Shown here: positions 5,788-7,308 of the stretch, piece by piece
How the letters are laid out: each line of letters begins with the position of its first letter
Numbering within the stretch: position 1 is the first letter of the stretch
Source of the DNA: Betaproteobacteria bacterium
Lineage (GTDB): Bacteria > Pseudomonadota > Gammaproteobacteria > Burkholderiales > SG8-41
Direction: 5' to 3'
NCBI GenBank assembly: GCA_023266245.1
Contig: JAHFRO010000021.1
Location: forward strand, 32,337 to 39,644
Length of the DNA: 7,308 bases
Translations under genes and position numbers: made by a program
The notes under the pieces: generated by a model
What the model saw: only the letters and a program-made list of their open reading frames with translations
What the model was told of the DNA's origin: nothing
The model's database searches: none

Positions 5788-7308
5788 TTAGTGGCCCGCA
5801 TACATCCGGTTGATCTCGGCGTTGAACTTTTCCATCACCTTGGCGCGTTTGAGCTTCATGGTCGGCGTGAGCAGGCCGTTCTCGATGGTCCACGGCTCAA
5901 GGGTGGGCGTCACGCGGCGCACCTGCGCGTAACCCGGAAATTCCTTCATCTGGGCCGCGATCCGCGCGAGCAGGATTTCCTCGGTCTGCTTCGAGCGCGC
6001 CGTCGCGGCGGAGGCTTCGAGCCCGCGCTCGGCGCACAGTTTCTTCCAGTGGTCGGCATTGAGCACCGTCATCACGCTCAGGTACGACTTGCCCTCCCCG
6101 AGCAGCATCACCTGCTCGAACAGCGGGTCGCGCGCGATCGCCGCTTCGATGTCCACCGGGGGCACTTTCTCGCCGTTGGAGAGCACGATGATCTCCTTCA
6201 GCCGTCCGGTAATGTAGACGTGACCCTGCTCGTCGATGCGCGCCGTGTCACCGGAGTTGAGCCAGCCGTCCGGCCCGATCATCGCCTTAGTCGCTTCCGG
6301 GTTGTTCCAATAACCAAGCATGACGTTCGGCCCCTTGATCAGCAGCGCATGGTTCTCGCCGATCTTGACCTGAACCCCAGGGAAAGCCCGGCCGATGCTC
6401 GCCGGAATGTTGTCTTCAGGACGATTGGCGCACACGGCCGGGCTGGTTTCGGTGAGCCCGTAGCCTTGCAGCACGCGTAAGCCGAGGCCGATGAACACGC
6501 GCGAGATGTCGGGCGGCAGGGCCGCACCGCCGGAAAATGCAGCCCGCAGACGGCCGCCGAGCCGCGCCAGGATTTTATTTGCGACCAGCGCGTTCAGCAC
6601 CGGCCACAGCAGGAACGAAGGCTGCCACGGCCCGCGCCCCTGCTCATGCTCGAAGCGCGCATAGCCCACGCTCACCGCCAGCTCGAACAGCTTCTTCCTC
6701 ACCGGAGGCCCTTCATCGAGCTTTCCGCGGATCGCCCCATAGACGCGCTCGTAGATGCGCGGCACCGATATCAACAGCGTCGGCCGTATTGTCTGCAGGT
6801 CTTCCGCGAGCTGCGGGATCGAGCGCGCGTAGGCGGTCGTCGACCCGGTCATGATGCTGAGGTAGTAGCCGCAGGTGCGCTCTAAGGTATGCGACAGCGG
6901 CAGAAACGAGAGGAACACGTCTTCAGGCGTCGCGGTGAGCACGGAGGAGAGGCACGCCGCGGCATTGGACAGGATGTTGTGATGCGAGAGCATCACGCCC
7001 TTGGGACGCCCGGTCGTACCAGAGGTGTAGACGATGGTGGCGAGCGCATGCGGATCGCGCGGCACATGGCGCGTCTCGCTTCCCTGGTCCGGCAGCCACT
7101 CGGCCAGCGATTTCAGCCTCGGCTCGCCGGAATTGGGCACGGGATTGACGGACAGAATGCGCACCAGGGTGCCGACGTGGCCCTTCACCTCCGCGAGCGC
7201 CTGCCACTGCTCCGCACCCTCGATCAGCAGCACCTTGCAGCCGGCATCGCCGATGATGTAGGCGACGTTGTCCGGCCGGTCCTGCGTATACAGCGGTACT
7301 ACGACCAG
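5788..7308 (-). CDS. Long-chain fatty acid--CoA ligase (AMP-forming), N-terminus outside window
   Basis: This enzyme activates free fatty acids with ATP and CoA to acyl-CoA, usually at the inner face of the cytoplasmic membrane. The visible 506 residues stay open to the right edge (first residues LVVVPLYTQDRPDNVAYIIG), so a GTG at 7233 is internal and about 90-100 N-terminal residues are missing compared with the roughly 600-residue family. Adenylate-forming motifs appear in order: the ATP loop YTSGTTGRPKGVMLSHHN (94-111), PLSHTLERT, GYGLTETSP (282-290), GWLNSGDT (348-355) with the ribose-binding Asp, the hinge motif TGRLKEIIVLSNGEKVPP (367-384), and near the end LLTPTMKLKR (480-488), whose Lys485 corresponds to the catalytic lysine region. 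The LSNGEKVPP and TPTMKLKR forms point to the COG1022/FAA1 group rather than E. coli-type FadD. It heads the cluster and supplies substrate for the downstream enzymes. Confidence 0.95.
   Translation of the reverse strand: MVVVPLYTQDRPDNVAYIIGDAGCKVLLIEGAEQWQALAEVKGHVGTLVRILSVNPVPNSGEPRLKSLAEWLPDQGSETRHVPRDPHALATIVYTSGTTGRPKGVMLSHHNILSNAAACLSSVLTATPEDVFLSFLPLSHTLERTCGYYLSIMTGSTTAYARSIPQLAEDLQTIRPTLLISVPRIYERVYGAIRGKLDEGPPVRKKLFELAVSVGYARFEHEQGRGPWQPSFLLWPVLNALVANKILARLGGRLRAAFSGGAALPPDISRVFIGLGLRVLQGYGLTETSPAVCANRPEDNIPASIGRAFPGVQVKIGENHALLIKGPNVMLGYWNNPEATKAMIGPDGWLNSGDTARIDEQGHVYITGRLKEIIVLSNGEKVPPVDIEAAIARDPLFEQVMLLGEGKSYLSVMTVLNADHWKKLCAERGLEASAATARSKQTEEILLARIAAQMKEFPGYAQVRRVTPTLEPWTIENGLLTPTMKLKRAKVMEKFNAEINRMYAGH

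Noticed and set aside
5613..5813. Short plus-strand ORF between thioesterase and synthetase
   Set aside because: It translates the heptad repeats (RDEGGG and HPSS runs) and overlaps the synthetase end. It is a repeat artefact.
5791..6480. Plus-strand ORF opposite the acyl-CoA synthetase
   Set aside because: It is a shadow of a protein with all adenylate-forming motifs, and is itself low-complexity Arg/His/Leu.

Overview
This window is a compact fatty-acid uptake and beta-oxidation locus from a GC-rich Gram-negative bacterium. All five genes are read from the minus strand. An outer-membrane FadL porin shows a diderm cell. The protein types resemble those I know from Betaproteobacteria (Burkholderiales, Rhodocyclales or Nitrosomonadales); that lineage guess comes from general family knowledge, not from a search.

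In transcription order (right to left) the layout is: (1) a long-chain acyl-CoA synthetase whose N-terminus lies outside the window (5788-7308); (2) an intergenic element built from fourteen 7-nt units in inverted orientation (5627-5782); (3) a small YciA-type hotdog acyl-CoA thioesterase (5210-5599); (4) a leader with a candidate promoter and a 16-bp palindrome (5104-5209); (5) a FadL/OmpP1 long-chain fatty acid porin (3844-5103) with a strong intrinsic terminator behind it (3791-3823); (6) a two-domain 3-hydroxyacyl-CoA dehydrogenase/enoyl-CoA hydratase of FadN-like domain order (1254-3743); (7) an intergenic inverted-repeat element made of 9-nt units (1097-1246); (8) a thiolase, FadA type (1-1067), whose last roughly 45 residues run off the left edge.

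Together the genes cover fatty acid entry through the outer membrane (FadL), activation to acyl-CoA (synthetase), release of CoA from excess or dead-end acyl-CoA (thioesterase), hydration and oxidation of the enoyl-CoA (FadN-like), and thiolytic cleavage (FadA). The acyl-CoA dehydrogenase that completes the cycle is not in the window. The terminator after fadL suggests at least two transcription units: synthetase-thioesterase(-fadL), and fadN-fadA.

No new defence, mobile or biosynthetic system is visible, and the genes are ordinary core metabolism. The unusual material is structural: two intergenic repeat elements of similar design (inverted arms made of short tandem units, one with G-quadruplex-type spacing), two long hairpins inside the fadN coding sequence, and an extra segment inside its hydratase domain.
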